Assembly: GCF_019793465.1 (NCBI RefSeq)
Contig: NZ_JAILYJ010000004.1
Coordinates: 1-64,000 of the forward strand
Direction: 5' to 3'
Source of the DNA: Rhizobium croatiense
GTDB lineage: Bacteria; Pseudomonadota; Alphaproteobacteria; Rhizobiales; Rhizobiaceae
Length of the DNA: 64,000 nt
Shown here one piece after another: positions 8,661 through 17,303 of the stretch (position 1 is the stretch's first letter; every line of letters begins with the position of its first letter). Made by a program: the position numbers and the translations under genes. Under the pieces are notes generated by a model. The model worked only from the letters and a program-made list of their open reading frames with translations. It was not told the origin of the DNA and did no database searches.

Positions 8661-9184
8661 TCCGTGGACGGCAGGCCGATGACACCGGCCGCATTGCTCG
8701 CCGAGCTCAACGACCGAGGCAGGCGACACCGCGTCGGCCGGCTCGATCTGGTGGAAAACCGCTACATCGGCATGAAGTCGAGGGGCGTTTACGAGACACC
8801 CGGCGGCACGATTCTGCTTGCAGCCCACCGCGGCATCGAATCGATCACCCTCGATCGCGCCGCCGCGCATCTGAAGGATGAGCTCATGCCCCGCTACGCC
8901 GAGCTGATCTATAACGGTTTCTGGTTTTCTCCCGAACGGGACATGCTGCAAGCCCTCATCGACCGTAGCCAGGCCTTCGTCAGCGGCGAAGTCACGCTCA
9001 GGCTCTACAAGGGAAACGCCTCGGTCATATCCCGAGCCTCCCCTTCCTTCGCTCTATTCCGCCGATCTCGTCACTTTCGAGGAAGGGCGGGTCGCCTATA
9101 ACAACCACGACGCCGAAGGTTCATCAGGCTCAACGGATTGCGCCTCAGAAACTGGGCCGCCCGTAACGGAAGACACCGCGCCTG
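8658..9184 (+). pseudogene. 3' remnant of an argininosuccinate synthase gene
   Basis: The plus-strand frame reads [20 protein letters not shown], then [36 protein letters not shown] and [20 protein letters not shown], unmistakably the C-terminal half of ArgG. After GNASVI near 9030 a one-base gain (near 9048) moves the continuation [20 protein letters not shown] to another frame, and a lost base near 9119 (GGTTCATC for GGTTTCATC) shifts it again to IRLNGLRLR. The N-terminal ATP-binding half is missing. A functional argG must be elsewhere if the strain is prototrophic. Confidence 0.8.
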
Positions 9185-9260
9185 AGCTCGCAGCGGCAAG
9201 CCTGATTGACCGCTTCCTGCCGCCGATCAACCCGATCGATAATCGTCGAACAATTTCAAA

Positions 9261-9315
9261 CGATTTTAAAAATCGAGCGCCCAGAGTTAATCGATTTTAA
9301 TTTTATTATTAAAAT
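9261..9315. promoter_or_regulatory. AT-rich palindromes upstream of a small gene
   Basis: In a strongly AT-rich stretch lie CGATTTTAAAAATCG (9261-9275, palindromic about one base) and ATTTTAAT (9294-9301) paired with ATTAAAAT (9308-9315). They sit 73 bp and more upstream of the ATG at 9388. Such sites suit AT-preferring regulators (MucR/Ros or H-NS-like), which is an inference. Confidence 0.35.
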
Positions 9316-9387
9316 TTTCTTGTTGCGATGCAAAAGAAACTCGGCATTAACTTTTACAATGCTCAGTTTGTCGTTGGAGGGCCTCGC

Positions 9388-9561
9388 ATGACTGTGACAT
9401 TTCCGCTGACCGAGAAGCGCGACGCAGAAGCGTTGCTCAAGCATTTGACGCTGCATAAGCTCACCTATCCCGGAAACTGCGTCGTGTCGCTCAAGGCCCA
9501 CGTCGCCCAGGTTTCGTCCTCGCACACGACAGCCCTCGGCACGGCCCGTACCGCCTGGTAG
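9388..9561 (+). CDS. Small hypothetical protein (57 aa)
   Basis: ATG at 9388 is preceded by GGAGGG eight bases upstream, a strong ribosome site, which makes this more credible than its length alone. The product (MTVTFPLTEKRDAEALLKHL...) is soluble, mildly basic, with one Cys, a helix at residues 10-22 and a Ser/Thr-rich tail; it is not recognised. It is flanked by AT-rich palindromes upstream and a strong hairpin 20 bp downstream, so it looks like a self-contained cistron in the scar region next to the argG remnant. It might equally be a regulatory or stress peptide; no function is assigned. Confidence 0.5.
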   Translation: MTVTFPLTEKRDAEALLKHLTLHKLTYPGNCVVSLKAHVAQVSSSHTTALGTARTAW

Positions 9562-9581
9562 GCACTGCCGCTGACGATCCC

Positions 9582-9617
9582 CACCCTCACCTACTTGCCG
9601 GCGGCGAGGTGAGGGTG
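9582..9617 (+). terminator. Strong hairpin after the 57-aa gene
   Basis: CACCCTCACCT (9582-9592) and AGGTGAGGGTG (9607-9617) form a perfect 11-bp stem with a 14-base loop, 20 bp after the stop codon at 9561. There is no clear T-tract, so it may act as an RNA 3' end rather than a classical terminator. Confidence 0.5.
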
Positions 9618-9856
9618 ACATAGCTCCGGCGCCACCCGGCACGGATAGCGCCGAGAACCGCATCGAGGCATTCGACCTGGCTGAATCCATTGCACCGGTA
9701 GTTGCGTAGATATTCACACGCCGCCCAGCATGAATCATCGGCTGCCAGTTACAGAAAAGCGATCATTGCGGTATTTACGGAGTTCCCACCCCGCAATGCC
9801 GCCAGAGCGGAAACCGGATTCCGGCTCGGCCGAGCCAAATCGGATGTCTGACCCAA

Positions 9857-10630
9857 ATGACCTATCTAAAACATGGCATGCTCGCTCTGGCATTCGTGCT
9901 GGCAGCCTTATTGCCCCTGCACCACGCGCAGGCCGAACAATGCGAAAAGGTCACCTTCGATGAGGCGCAATACGTAGTCTGCAGCTTGGAAGTGAGGAAA
10001 GTCGACCTACGTCTGTTCTGGAAGGGCGCTGACGGCGAGCCATACCGCGCTTTTTCAAGCCTTGCTGAAGCCGTTCGCGCCGAAGGGCGAAAGCTGACTT
10101 TCGCCGTCAATGCCGGCATGTACCGGGCCGACTTTTCGCCGATGGGACTGTATGTCGAGAACGGCAGGGAACTGAAACCCGCCAATATGGCGGCTGCCCA
10201 AAGCGCCGCCGGCCAGGTGCCGAATTTCTACAAGAAGCCGAATGGCGTGTTCTTTCTGGGCGAAGCCGGGGCCGGCATTCTTCCGACCGATGTGTTCCTC
10301 AAACTCGCCCCCAAGGCACGCTTCGCCACCCAGTCCGGCCCGATGCTCGTCATCGCCAACAGGCTCAATCCACTCTTCATCATCGGTTCGACGGACCGGA
10401 CCCGCCGAAGCGGTGTCGGTGTCTGCGAGAACGGGATCGTTCGCTTCGCGATCAGCGAAGACGGTGTGAATTTCCACGATTTCGCGCGGCTCTTCCGCGA
10501 TCGTCTGCAATGTCCCGACGCCTTGTTTCTCGATGGTGGACGCGGCGTCGGACTTTACAATCCGGAGATGGGACGCAACGACTGGTCCTGGCACGGCGGC
10601 TATGGCCCGCTCTTCGGGCTGGTGGAATAG
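9857..10630 (+). CDS. Exported phosphodiester glycosidase-like (DUF2233) protein
   Basis: A 257-residue protein with a Sec signal peptide (hydrophobic residues 8-20, LALAFVLAALLPL, cleavage probably after HAQA). The mature part has FAVNAGMYRADFSPMGLYVE near residue 80 and DALFLDGGRGVGLYNPEMG near residue 220, the two conserved blocks of the NAGPA/DUF2233 family (uncovering-enzyme-like phosphodiester glycosidases). Bacterial members are periplasmic with mostly unknown substrates, often cell-wall or exopolysaccharide related. It precedes, on the opposite strand and convergently, an ABC exporter. The preceding 295-bp gap holds only the hairpin at 9582-9617 and nothing else recognised. Confidence 0.8.
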   Translation: MTYLKHGMLALAFVLAALLPLHHAQAEQCEKVTFDEAQYVVCSLEVRKVDLRLFWKGADGEPYRAFSSLAEAVRAEGRKLTFAVNAGMYRADFSPMGLYVENGRELKPANMAAAQSAAGQVPNFYKKPNGVFFLGEAGAGILPTDVFLKLAPKARFATQSGPMLVIANRLNPLFIIGSTDRTRRSGVGVCENGIVRFAISEDGVNFHDFARLFRDRLQCPDALFLDGGRGVGLYNPEMGRNDWSWHGGYGPLFGLVE

Positions 10631-10759
10631 CGCGCGGGAAATTGCATCGACACCCGCAATCCTCAGCCGGCCTTTGCATTCGGCCGAACATCGATATCGA
10701 CCGTGACGGAGAAAAACGGGCGCCCGACTGACAGGCGATTTTTCATCCCGTCGTCGCGG

Positions 10760-12640
10760 TCAGATCGCCGGCGAGGCCGGCAAGGCTTCGTCGATGTCTT
10801 CAGGAATAAAACCGCCGGTCTGGCGTTTCCACAGCCGGGCAAACAGACCATCCCGTTCCACGAGTTCGTCCGGCCTGCCCTCTTCCACGATCCGCCCGTG
10901 ATCGAGCACGACGATCCGGTCCATCCTGGCAATGGTTGAAAGCCGATGTGCGATGGCGATCACCGTCTTTCCCTCCATGACGAGGTTCAGCCTATCCTGG
11001 ATGGCGGCTTCGGATTCGCTATCGAGGGCCGAGGTCGCCTCGTCAAGCACCAGGATCGGCGCGTTCTTCAGCAGTACGCGGGCGATGGCGACACGCTGGC
11101 GCTGGCCGCCTGACAGCTTTATGCCGCGGTCGCCGACGAAGGCGTCATAACCCTTACGGCCTTCACCGTCGGCAAGATCGGCGATGAAGCCATCGGCACT
11201 CGCCATCTTCGTCACCCTTTCGATCTCTTCCTGCGTCGCCTCCGGCCGGCCATAGCGGATATTGTCGCCGACCGAGCGGTGCAGCAGCGCGACGTCCTGC
11301 GCGATCACGCCGATGGCGCGGCGAAGGCTTGACTGCGTGACCGCGCGAATATCCTGTCCATCGATCAGGATCGCGCCCGCCTTGATGTCGTAGAAGCGCA
11401 GGAGCAGGTTTGCGACCGTGGTCTTGCCTGCCCCCGAGAGGCCGACCAGCCCCACCTTCTCGCCCGGCCGCACCGTCAGCGACAGATCGTCGATTACGGA
11501 CTTGCCCGATTTATAGGCGAAACGGACGTTCTCAAACCGGATCTCACCCTGTTGCACGGCAAGTTCGCTCGCATCCGGCCTGTCGCTGATCGTCGGCGGC
11601 GTCGTCATGACGGGCATGGCGTCCTTGATCGTGCCGATCGCCTGGAAGATCTGCTGGCCCATCTGCAGGAAGACGAAGATCTGCGACGACAGCCGGTTGA
11701 GGATGTAGACCGCGCCGACGAACTCGCCGACGGTGAGGAAGCCTTTGACGAGGCCGGAAAATCCGATCGACAGCATGACCAGCCACAGCAGGGTGTTGAG
11801 AACCACGACGGTCACTTCCGACGAGCGATAGATACGCTGCTCGCTGTGCTGCGTTTGCACGGCCTTCTGAATGATGCGGCGGATTGCACCTGCCTCACTG
11901 TCTTCGGCCGCAAACTGCTTGATCATCTGCATGTTGGTGTAGAGATCGGTGATGGCGCCGGCCACCATGCTGCGCTGCTTGGCCGTGCGGCGCGAGCGCT
12001 CGACGAAAACAGGCACGATCCTGGCGGTGAATGCGACGTTGAGCACGATCCAGACGACGACCGGCACGGCAAGCTGCCAGGCCAGAGCGCTGAGCAGGAC
12101 GACGGAGCCGACCAGTTGCATCAGGAAGCGCGGGATGGACTGGAAGCCGGCAAGGATCTGCTGCTGGACGGCGGAAGACACCTGCTGCAGTCGCGAGGAA
12201 ACCTGGCCGGCATAGAGATCATGGAAGAAGGCAAGGTCCTGCCGCTCCACCGCCTTGTGTCCCTGCCACTGAATGGCAGCCGGCATGGCGATGCCCAATG
12301 TATGCGAGCTTAGCGTGTTGAGCGTGAAGGAAACGATCGGCATCACGGGAAAGATCAGAAAGCCGAGGACAGCAAGCAGCAGCCATTCCTTCTCCAGGAA
12401 GGCGGCAGCACCCTGTTGCGTCACGCCATCGACGATGACCGAAAGCCCCCAGACGATTGTCAGGTTGATCACCTCGAACACTATGGAGCAAAGCGCAAGT
12501 GTAATCAGAACGCCGCGAAACATCGAAATGAAGTGCAGAAGGACGGCCACTGGCCCCTTAGACGGCAGTGGCCGATATGCAATATCGAGCGGCCTGATCC
12601 AGGTTTCGAAAGGACGATAGATCGCATCTGAGATCGACAT
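10760..12640 (-). CDS. ABC exporter half-transporter (fused permease and ATPase)
   Basis: A 626-residue protein with the type IV ABC exporter layout: about six membrane helices between residues 38 and 320, then the ATPase. Walker A GLSGAGKTT starts at residue 400, the signature LSGGQ at 509-513, Walker B ILVLDEATSALD near 530 and the H-loop His565 in IAHRLST; all catalytic residues are intact. It would work as a homodimer or with an unlinked partner. Substrate is unknown; the family includes lipid, peptide and multidrug exporters. It is monocistronic, convergent with the DUF2233 gene. A preceding 224-bp gap holds no recognised element. Confidence 0.88.
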   Translation of the reverse strand: MSISDAIYRPFETWIRPLDIAYRPLPSKGPVAVLLHFISMFRGVLITLALCSIVFEVINLTIVWGLSVIVDGVTQQGAAAFLEKEWLLLAVLGFLIFPVMPIVSFTLNTLSSHTLGIAMPAAIQWQGHKAVERQDLAFFHDLYAGQVSSRLQQVSSAVQQQILAGFQSIPRFLMQLVGSVVLLSALAWQLAVPVVVWIVLNVAFTARIVPVFVERSRRTAKQRSMVAGAITDLYTNMQMIKQFAAEDSEAGAIRRIIQKAVQTQHSEQRIYRSSEVTVVVLNTLLWLVMLSIGFSGLVKGFLTVGEFVGAVYILNRLSSQIFVFLQMGQQIFQAIGTIKDAMPVMTTPPTISDRPDASELAVQQGEIRFENVRFAYKSGKSVIDDLSLTVRPGEKVGLVGLSGAGKTTVANLLLRFYDIKAGAILIDGQDIRAVTQSSLRRAIGVIAQDVALLHRSVGDNIRYGRPEATQEEIERVTKMASADGFIADLADGEGRKGYDAFVGDRGIKLSGGQRQRVAIARVLLKNAPILVLDEATSALDSESEAAIQDRLNLVMEGKTVIAIAHRLSTIARMDRIVVLDHGRIVEEGRPDELVERDGLFARLWKRQTGGFIPEDIDEALPASPAI

Positions 12641-12864
12641 TGGCCACCCGGATCAAATGGGGAAGAGACGTGGACTCAACTACGCCAGGTCGCATGGGAT
12701 CATCTTCCGACCTCAACCTCAATTAGAAATTTCAAAATGATCGAATGGGGCGTTATCGCGATGGCTCGGGCCCGGGAAGCAACGTCGCAATGTCCAATTG
12801 CCGTCACTATCCGATTGAGGCAGGATGCGGCGTGTGAAGAGACGCAGAGGTTGAACGCACGCGC

Positions 12865-13266
12865 ATGCTGACGGGCTCATGTCATTGCGGCAAGACGAGT
12901 TGGACGCTCGAGGGCGATCCCGGCTCGATTACGGCTTGCAACTGCACCCTCTGCCGACGCTACGGCGTTCTGTGGGCCTATGACTATGAGGGGGAGCGTA
13001 TCGCTCTGACCGGGCAGACCGCTTCCTATACCCGCGCAGGCAGGGAGAACTCATCTCTCGAAATCCTGTTCTGCCCCTCCTGCGCCTGCGTTTTGAGCTG
13101 GCGCGGCCTGCGGCTTCAAAAGGATGGCCGTCGCCGGATGGCCGTCAACATTCGGCTTGCGCCCCCGGATCTCGTGGCTGATTTGCCTATCGATCACTTC
13201 GATGGGCTTGAGACGTTCGAAGACCTTCCCTCCCAGGGACGCTGCGTGCGCGATCTCTGGTTCTGA
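12865..13266 (+). CDS. GFA (CENP-V/GFA) domain zinc protein
   Basis: A 133-residue protein with the full cysteine pattern of the GFA fold: Cys6 and Cys8 in GSCHCGKTSW, Cys25, Cys27 and Cys30 in ACNCTLCRR, and FCPSCACVLSW near residue 75. These bind two zinc ions. The family was named after glutathione-dependent formaldehyde-activating enzyme, but most small members like this have no proven reaction, and a glutathione- or thiol-adduct role is a guess. ATG at 12865 is the only sensible start. It is convergent with a VOC protein gene. Confidence 0.85.
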   Translation: MLTGSCHCGKTSWTLEGDPGSITACNCTLCRRYGVLWAYDYEGERIALTGQTASYTRAGRENSSLEILFCPSCACVLSWRGLRLQKDGRRRMAVNIRLAPPDLVADLPIDHFDGLETFEDLPSQGRCVRDLWF

Positions 13267-13321
13267 AAACCCGCCATGCACCGGCCTCGGCCGGGGCGCC
13301 GATCGTCCGCGCCGGGCGGGC

Positions 13322-13795
13322 TCAACCGCGCCGGGCGGCCTCGATCGCAGCAACGTCGATCTTCCGCATGGTCATCATCGCATCAAAGGCGCGCTTTGCC
13401 TCGCCACCACCTGCGGCCAGCGCCTCGGTCAGCACCCGCGGCGTAATCTGCCAGGACACGCCCCATTTATCTTTACACCAGCCGCATTCGCTTTCCTGGC
13501 CGCCATTGCCGACAATGGCGTTCCAATAGCGGTCGGTTTCTTCCTGATCCTCGGTTGCGATCTGAAATGAGAAAGCTTCGCTGTGTTTGAACGTAGGACC
13601 GCCGTTCAGTCCAATGCAAGGAATACCCGCAACAGTGAATTCGACAACCAACACGTCTCCCTGCTTGCCCTCGGGATAATCTCCCGGCGCACGAATGACA
13701 GCACCGACGGCGCTGTCCGGAAAGGTCGCGGCATAAAAGCGGGCGGCGGCCTCAGCCTCTTTGTCGTACCATACGCAAATCGTATTCTTTGCCAT
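13322..13795 (-). CDS. VOC-superfamily PhnB-like protein
   Basis: A 157-residue protein starting MAKNTICVWYDKEAEAAARF, followed by FPDSAVGAVIRAPGDYPEGK, GIPCIGLNGGP and CGWCKDKWGVSWQITPR, characteristic of the PhnB/'3-demethylubiquinone-9 3-methyltransferase' subgroup of the glyoxalase/bleomycin-resistance (VOC) fold. The annotation as methyltransferase in databases is historical; the reaction is not known. The start at 13795 matches the family N-terminus; an upstream in-frame extension to 14008 is unrelated sequence. No operon partner. Confidence 0.85.
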   Translation of the reverse strand: MAKNTICVWYDKEAEAAARFYAATFPDSAVGAVIRAPGDYPEGKQGDVLVVEFTVAGIPCIGLNGGPTFKHSEAFSFQIATEDQEETDRYWNAIVGNGGQESECGWCKDKWGVSWQITPRVLTEALAAGGGEAKRAFDAMMTMRKIDVAAIEAARRG

Positions 13796-14093
13796 CACGG
13801 GCCCTTTCGCTCTTCGTTTTCTACTCCTCTCTGAAGTAAGAGCCGAACCGTCTTTCTCCAGCCTATGCAGAATATTTCCTGCAGATGAGGATCGAGCTGC
13901 CACGTCGGCGGCGCTGGCCATGGCAAAGCATCGAGCCGGGGCCTCAATCGACGCTGCAGAAGTTCGCGCCGGCATCGAAATGGGACCTGAAGCCGTTACA
14001 TGAATCAAATTCCATGCGGCGCAGTTTTTGTGTCCTCAACACAAAACTCGTGTCAGACTGCCATGCCTGCGCGACAATCGAGAGGCCGAAGCC

Positions 14094-14309
14094 ATGCACA
14101 AGTTCACCGTATCAATTACCCGCGAGATCGAGGCCGATACCGCCGAGGAGGCCGCTCTGCTCCTGTATCAGGAATTATCAAGAGGGCCGGTTCCTGACGC
14201 CTACTCGGTCACCGACGAGACGCAGGTGACGACCGAGGTCAAGCTGGACCGGAATAAAGCTGACGAGTTTGCCAGCATCGATCACACCGCCGACCCCGGC
14301 AACTGGTAG
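14094..14309 (+). CDS. Small hypothetical protein (71 aa)
   Basis: ATG at 14094 follows a GAGG at 14082-14085. The product, beginning MHKFTVSITREIEADTAEEA, has a beta-alpha pattern (VSITREIEA, then an Ala/Glu-rich helix EEAALLLYQEL) and ends TADPGNW; it is acidic and soluble. The FTVSITREIEADTAEEAA start resembles small dodecin- or DUF-type proteins that begin with a strand followed by a helix, but no family is claimed. It lies just upstream of a broken membrane protein gene and dapB. Confidence 0.5.
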   Translation: MHKFTVSITREIEADTAEEAALLLYQELSRGPVPDAYSVTDETQVTTEVKLDRNKADEFASIDHTADPGNW

Positions 14310-14330
14310 CTGCAGGAAAGCCCCTGGGCT

Positions 14331-14660
14331 GGCAATCCTGCCGGAATTCCTTGCACTTTCGCTTGTGTTTATTTCGAACTTCCTCATACCCGTTTCGGCT
14401 ATTTTGATCGCGCGAATGCTCAAGCGGCATAGATGGCTGCCGCATGCATTGGCATTTTTATGCGTGTTTTTCTCGCCGATCACTCTCGCCATTTTGGCAA
14501 CGCCGACGATGCCGCCGGGAGAAGAGGCCGCGGCTGGCGCCGGTATCTTCTGATTCCCGTCGTGGTGGAAATACCGATCGTACTCGTTGTTTACGCCATC
14601 GCTCTGCTTTATTTGCGTTTAGCGCGACAAGGCCCCTCCGCCTCGCATTCATCCTCCTGA
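14331..14660 (+). pseudogene. Frameshifted small membrane protein gene
   Basis: The frame through 14365 reads VFISNFLIPVSAILIARMLK, then LPHALAFLCVFFSPITLAIL and MPPGEEAAAGAGIF, stopping at 14553. In the next frame the continuation LLIPVVVEIPIVLVVYAIAL with tail [14 protein letters not shown] ends at 14660. One missing base near 14550 would join them into a three-helix membrane protein of roughly 100 residues. The start is unclear; GTG at 14365 is one choice. It ends 14 bp before dapB. Function unknown. Confidence 0.5.
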
Positions 14661-14673
14661 ATTAGGAAAGAAC

Positions 14674-15444
14674 GTGACCACACCAATCAAAGTAGCCGTC
14701 GCCGGCGCGAACGGCCGCATGGGGAGAGCCATCTTGCCGCTGCTGGCGGCCGATCCGGATCTTGACTTTATCGGCGGCATCGGCCGTGACGGCGCCGCAG
14801 GCGCCGGGTTGATCGATCGTTCGGCTGCGATGGCGGCCGCCGATGTGATCCTGGATTTCTCGACGGGAGCTGCTGCCGCCGAACTTGCCGGCCTATGCGC
14901 CGCGGCGGGCGGACCGGCTCTGGTGATCGGCGCCACAGGTTTCGAATCGGATGAGCTCGAGCGGATCGCCGCGGCCGCGCGCACCATTCCGATCCTGCGC
15001 TCCGGCAATTTCTCGATCGGCGTCAACATGCTGGCCGGCCTGGTCACCCAGGCCGCGCGCGCCCTTCCTGCCCATGGTTGGGATATCGAAATCCTGGAAG
15101 CGCATCACAACAAGAAGATCGACGCGCCATCCGGCACGGCGCTGATGCTCGGCGAAGCGGCCGCCGAAGGACGCGGCGTTTCCCTCGCATCCGTCGAGCG
15201 GCACGGCCGCGACGGCATCACTGGTGAGCGGCCGCCTGGCGAGATCGGCTTCGCCGTACTGCGCGCCGGCGGGCTCGTCGGAGAACACAAGGTGCTGTTT
15301 GCCTCCGCCGAGGAAGTTGTCACGCTTTCGCATTCGGCTCTCGATCGCGGCATGTTCGCCCGCGGCGCGCTTGCCGCCGCCCGGTGGATCGCGGGGCGCA
15401 TGCCCGGCGAATACAATATGCGGAACGTCCTGGGCCTGACGTGA
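14674..15444 (+). CDS. dapB: 4-hydroxy-tetrahydrodipicolinate reductase
   Basis: A 256-residue enzyme reducing the dihydrodipicolinate precursor in lysine and meso-diaminopimelate synthesis. The N-terminal nucleotide site is [14 protein letters not shown] (residues 7-20), and the catalytic/substrate motif [16 protein letters not shown] lies near residue 148, with His, His and Lys present. C-terminal [18 protein letters not shown] and YNMRNVLGL are typical. The start is GTG at 14674 with AGGAAAG seven bases upstream. No other lysine gene is near, so in a rhizobium this might be a second copy beside a chromosomal one; that cannot be tested here. Confidence 0.88.
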   Translation: MTTPIKVAVAGANGRMGRAILPLLAADPDLDFIGGIGRDGAAGAGLIDRSAAMAAADVILDFSTGAAAAELAGLCAAAGGPALVIGATGFESDELERIAAAARTIPILRSGNFSIGVNMLAGLVTQAARALPAHGWDIEILEAHHNKKIDAPSGTALMLGEAAAEGRGVSLASVERHGRDGITGERPPGEIGFAVLRAGGLVGEHKVLFASAEEVVTLSHSALDRGMFARGALAAARWIAGRMPGEYNMRNVLGLT

Positions 15445-15478
15445 GAAGGCGAACAGACGCTGCGCGCACCACGATCAG

Positions 15479-15547
15479 CCCTCATCCTGAGGTGCCCCGA
15501 AGGGGCCTCGAAGGATCATCCTGAGGTGCCTCAAAGGACGAGGGCGG
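15479..15547. repeat. Palindromic intergenic repeat, CATCCTGAGG family
   Basis: CATCCTGAGGTGCC followed by CCGAAGGGGCCTCGAAGGAT forms an imperfect palindrome, and a second CATCCTGAGGTGCCTC copy follows at 15518-15533, ending GGACGAGGGCGG. The same motif and the preceding ACGATCAGCCCTCATCC occur at 31.1-31.3 kb and 32.5-32.65 kb. It lies downstream of dapB and may act in transcript 3' processing. Confidence 0.6.
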
Positions 15548-15607
15548 ATGATCGGAGTATCGCCGAGGCGACGACAAACCGCTACGCGAAGAAAATCCGC
15601 GTAATGT

Positions 15608-16114
15608 CTAATCGACGATACGGCGCGCCATCATCACGTCGTCGATTTCCCTGCCCTCCTCCAGCACCCCGCCGGGAATCCTGCCGATCTCGGAGAAACC
15701 CTGACGTTGGTAGAACCGAATTGCCGCCGGGTTCTCCGCACTGACGAACAGTTCCAGCTGCCGGACGCCGATATCACGCGCGTGATCCGAGATCGTCTCC
15801 AGCAGCTTCCCGGCAAGACCCGTTCCACGCAGCTCTGCGCGGACATAGACCATGATGATGGTGGCGCGATGGATCATCTTGCTCGGCCGCTGCCGAAGCA
15901 GGCCCATAATGCCGACCGGTTCGCCGTTCTGAAACGCGACAAAAACCGGGTCGCTGAGTCGATTGCGCCACTCCTCGATGGAAAGAGCCTCCCAGTCTTC
16001 GTAGCGGCTGGCAAAGAGGGATGGTTCGGCGCGCAGCGCTTCCAGACGGACACGCCGGAAAGACTCCACCTCGTCTGCCTGGATAAGCCTGATCGTCACA
16101 CAGCACGCATCCAT
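15608..16114 (-). CDS. GNAT-family N-acetyltransferase
   Basis: A 168-residue protein with the GNAT fold: motif A/B VYVRAELRGTGLAGKLLETI (the R/QxxGxG/A acetyl-CoA loop as RGTGLA) near residue 95, then LELFVSAENPAAIRFYQRQG near residue 120. ATG at 16114 has AGGAGG five bases upstream; the TTG at 16129 overlaps that ribosome site and is rejected. Substrate is unknown. It is monocistronic between the repeat and a weak membrane-protein gene; the following 216-bp gap has no recognisable feature. Confidence 0.85.
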   Translation of the reverse strand: MDACCVTIRLIQADEVESFRRVRLEALRAEPSLFASRYEDWEALSIEEWRNRLSDPVFVAFQNGEPVGIMGLLRQRPSKMIHRATIIMVYVRAELRGTGLAGKLLETISDHARDIGVRQLELFVSAENPAAIRFYQRQGFSEIGRIPGGVLEEGREIDDVMMARRIVD

Positions 16115-16330
16115 CGAAACCTCCTGCAATCAACGCGATACTGTCAATACTGACAGTTCGGGACAATGCATTCGAGGTCCGTGCCGACAAGGGGGGGTAT
16201 TTCCGCGCAGTGGCGCGGCGTCTTGGAAGATGCGCAAAGGACGCCGAAACAGTGACAAACGCGTATCGGCCTTATTTCCGGCTGATGCGTATGGGGTCCA
16301 GCAGGCGTTGCGCCTGCGGTACTCCGCCGG

Positions 16331-16663
16331 TCACTGCATCGGCGTTCCCACCCGACCGCCCTTTCGTGCGACCGATGAATCGAATGGCTCCCCCGCCGGC
16401 GAATTCGTTGGCCGGAGGTCCCATTGATCAGATAGCCGGACGGGTGGTTCATAGGGCGCAGGCGCGGGAGTTGACCCTACAACTAGGTCATCTGGCCGGA
16501 TCGGCGCACTGCCGACCGTCCCGGTCGCAGTGTCATCGATCATGCGGTCGGCGATGGAATGGCTTGGCCCGTCCGCGTCGAACGGTGCGATCTGATGGAT
16601 GACGACGAGAAGGACTACCCCAACCGCCGAGCACACGAGCGCGTAGAGAACAAAATATTTCAG
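16331..16663 (-). CDS. Putative small single-span membrane protein (start uncertain)
   Basis: The minus frame reads LKYFVLYALVCSAVGVVLLV (one membrane helix) followed by a Pro/Asp-rich hydrophilic domain ending GGRVGTPMQ. A GAGGG ribosome-like site sits seven bases before a CTG at 16663, which suggests an original ATG start that has mutated; the next in-frame ATG is at 16723 (MWKYHSQFC...) with a poor ribosome site. About 110 residues from the CTG. Function unknown; possibly no longer translated efficiently. Confidence 0.4.
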   Translation of the reverse strand: MKYFVLYALVCSAVGVVLLVVIHQIAPFDADGPSHSIADRMIDDTATGTVGSAPIRPDDLVVGSTPAPAPYEPPVRLSDQWDLRPTNSPAGEPFDSSVARKGGRVGTPMQ

Positions 16664-16898
16664 CGCATATCCCTCGCTGTTGGCAGAACGACATTGACAG
16701 AACTGCGAATGATATTTCCACATCTTTGATGGATACTTACAAAAAAGGCAATGAATTTTAAAGTTACCCGGAGTGATTAGAAATCACTGCACGAAATCGC
16801 TAACAATATTAAAAATTACCTCACGTAATGATCGATTTCATCGTGCGCGTCGCGGCTAAGATGAAAGATCCTCATATAACGGCTATCGCCCGCGCCCC

Positions 16899-17222
16899 TC
16901 ACACTCTCCGGTACCGCGCTCGAAATTGGCTTGGGCTGCAGCTTTCACGCTCGTGAAAGAGGCGCGAGAAATAAACGGATCGTCGATGCCTGGCGAGCCG
17001 CGCCACCTCCTCGACCTGGCGCAGCGCTACAACGGGGTGCCGCTCGGCGATCAGGCGCAGGCGTCCATCACTGGAGCCTCGGGGATATGCTGTAGCGTCG
17101 ATGGCCGCACAGGAAGCGAGGCCGCCACCCGTTTCCTGATGTCCGGCTGAATGCCTCACGAAGCCATGCCCGCGTAGCGTCGTGGTCGCCCGTTCACAGG
17201 AGCGGCAAGACAGCGTGGGCAA
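16899..17222 (-). pseudogene. Degenerate C-terminal remnant of an AraC-family regulator
   Basis: The minus strand reads LRLIAERHPVVALRQVEEVA, then SVYFSRLFHERESCSPSQFR and ARYRRV before the stop. The segment YFSRLF.....SPSQFRARYR is the second helix-turn-helix of AraC/XylS regulators; the preceding LRLIAER..VALRQVEEVARLA is a damaged first HTH. No sensor domain or plausible start is present, so this is a remnant. A 175-bp AT-rich spacer separates it from the membrane gene at 16.3 kb. Confidence 0.55.
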
Positions 17223-17303
17223 TATCGGCTAGACTGCCTGCGTCAACAGCTTGCTTTGAGGAGGTTCTGTCAGGGGCCGGCAGCCGTTGGCGCGGGGGAT
17301 CCG

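Noticed and set aside
10663..10743. 26-codon minus-strand frame MKNRLSVGRPFFSVTVDIDV...
   Set aside because: It follows the ABC exporter by 17 bp but has no ribosome site and is too short to support.
16144..16452. 102-codon minus-strand frame
   Set aside because: No domain, Arg/His-rich, and it overlaps the more protein-like membrane frame at 16331.
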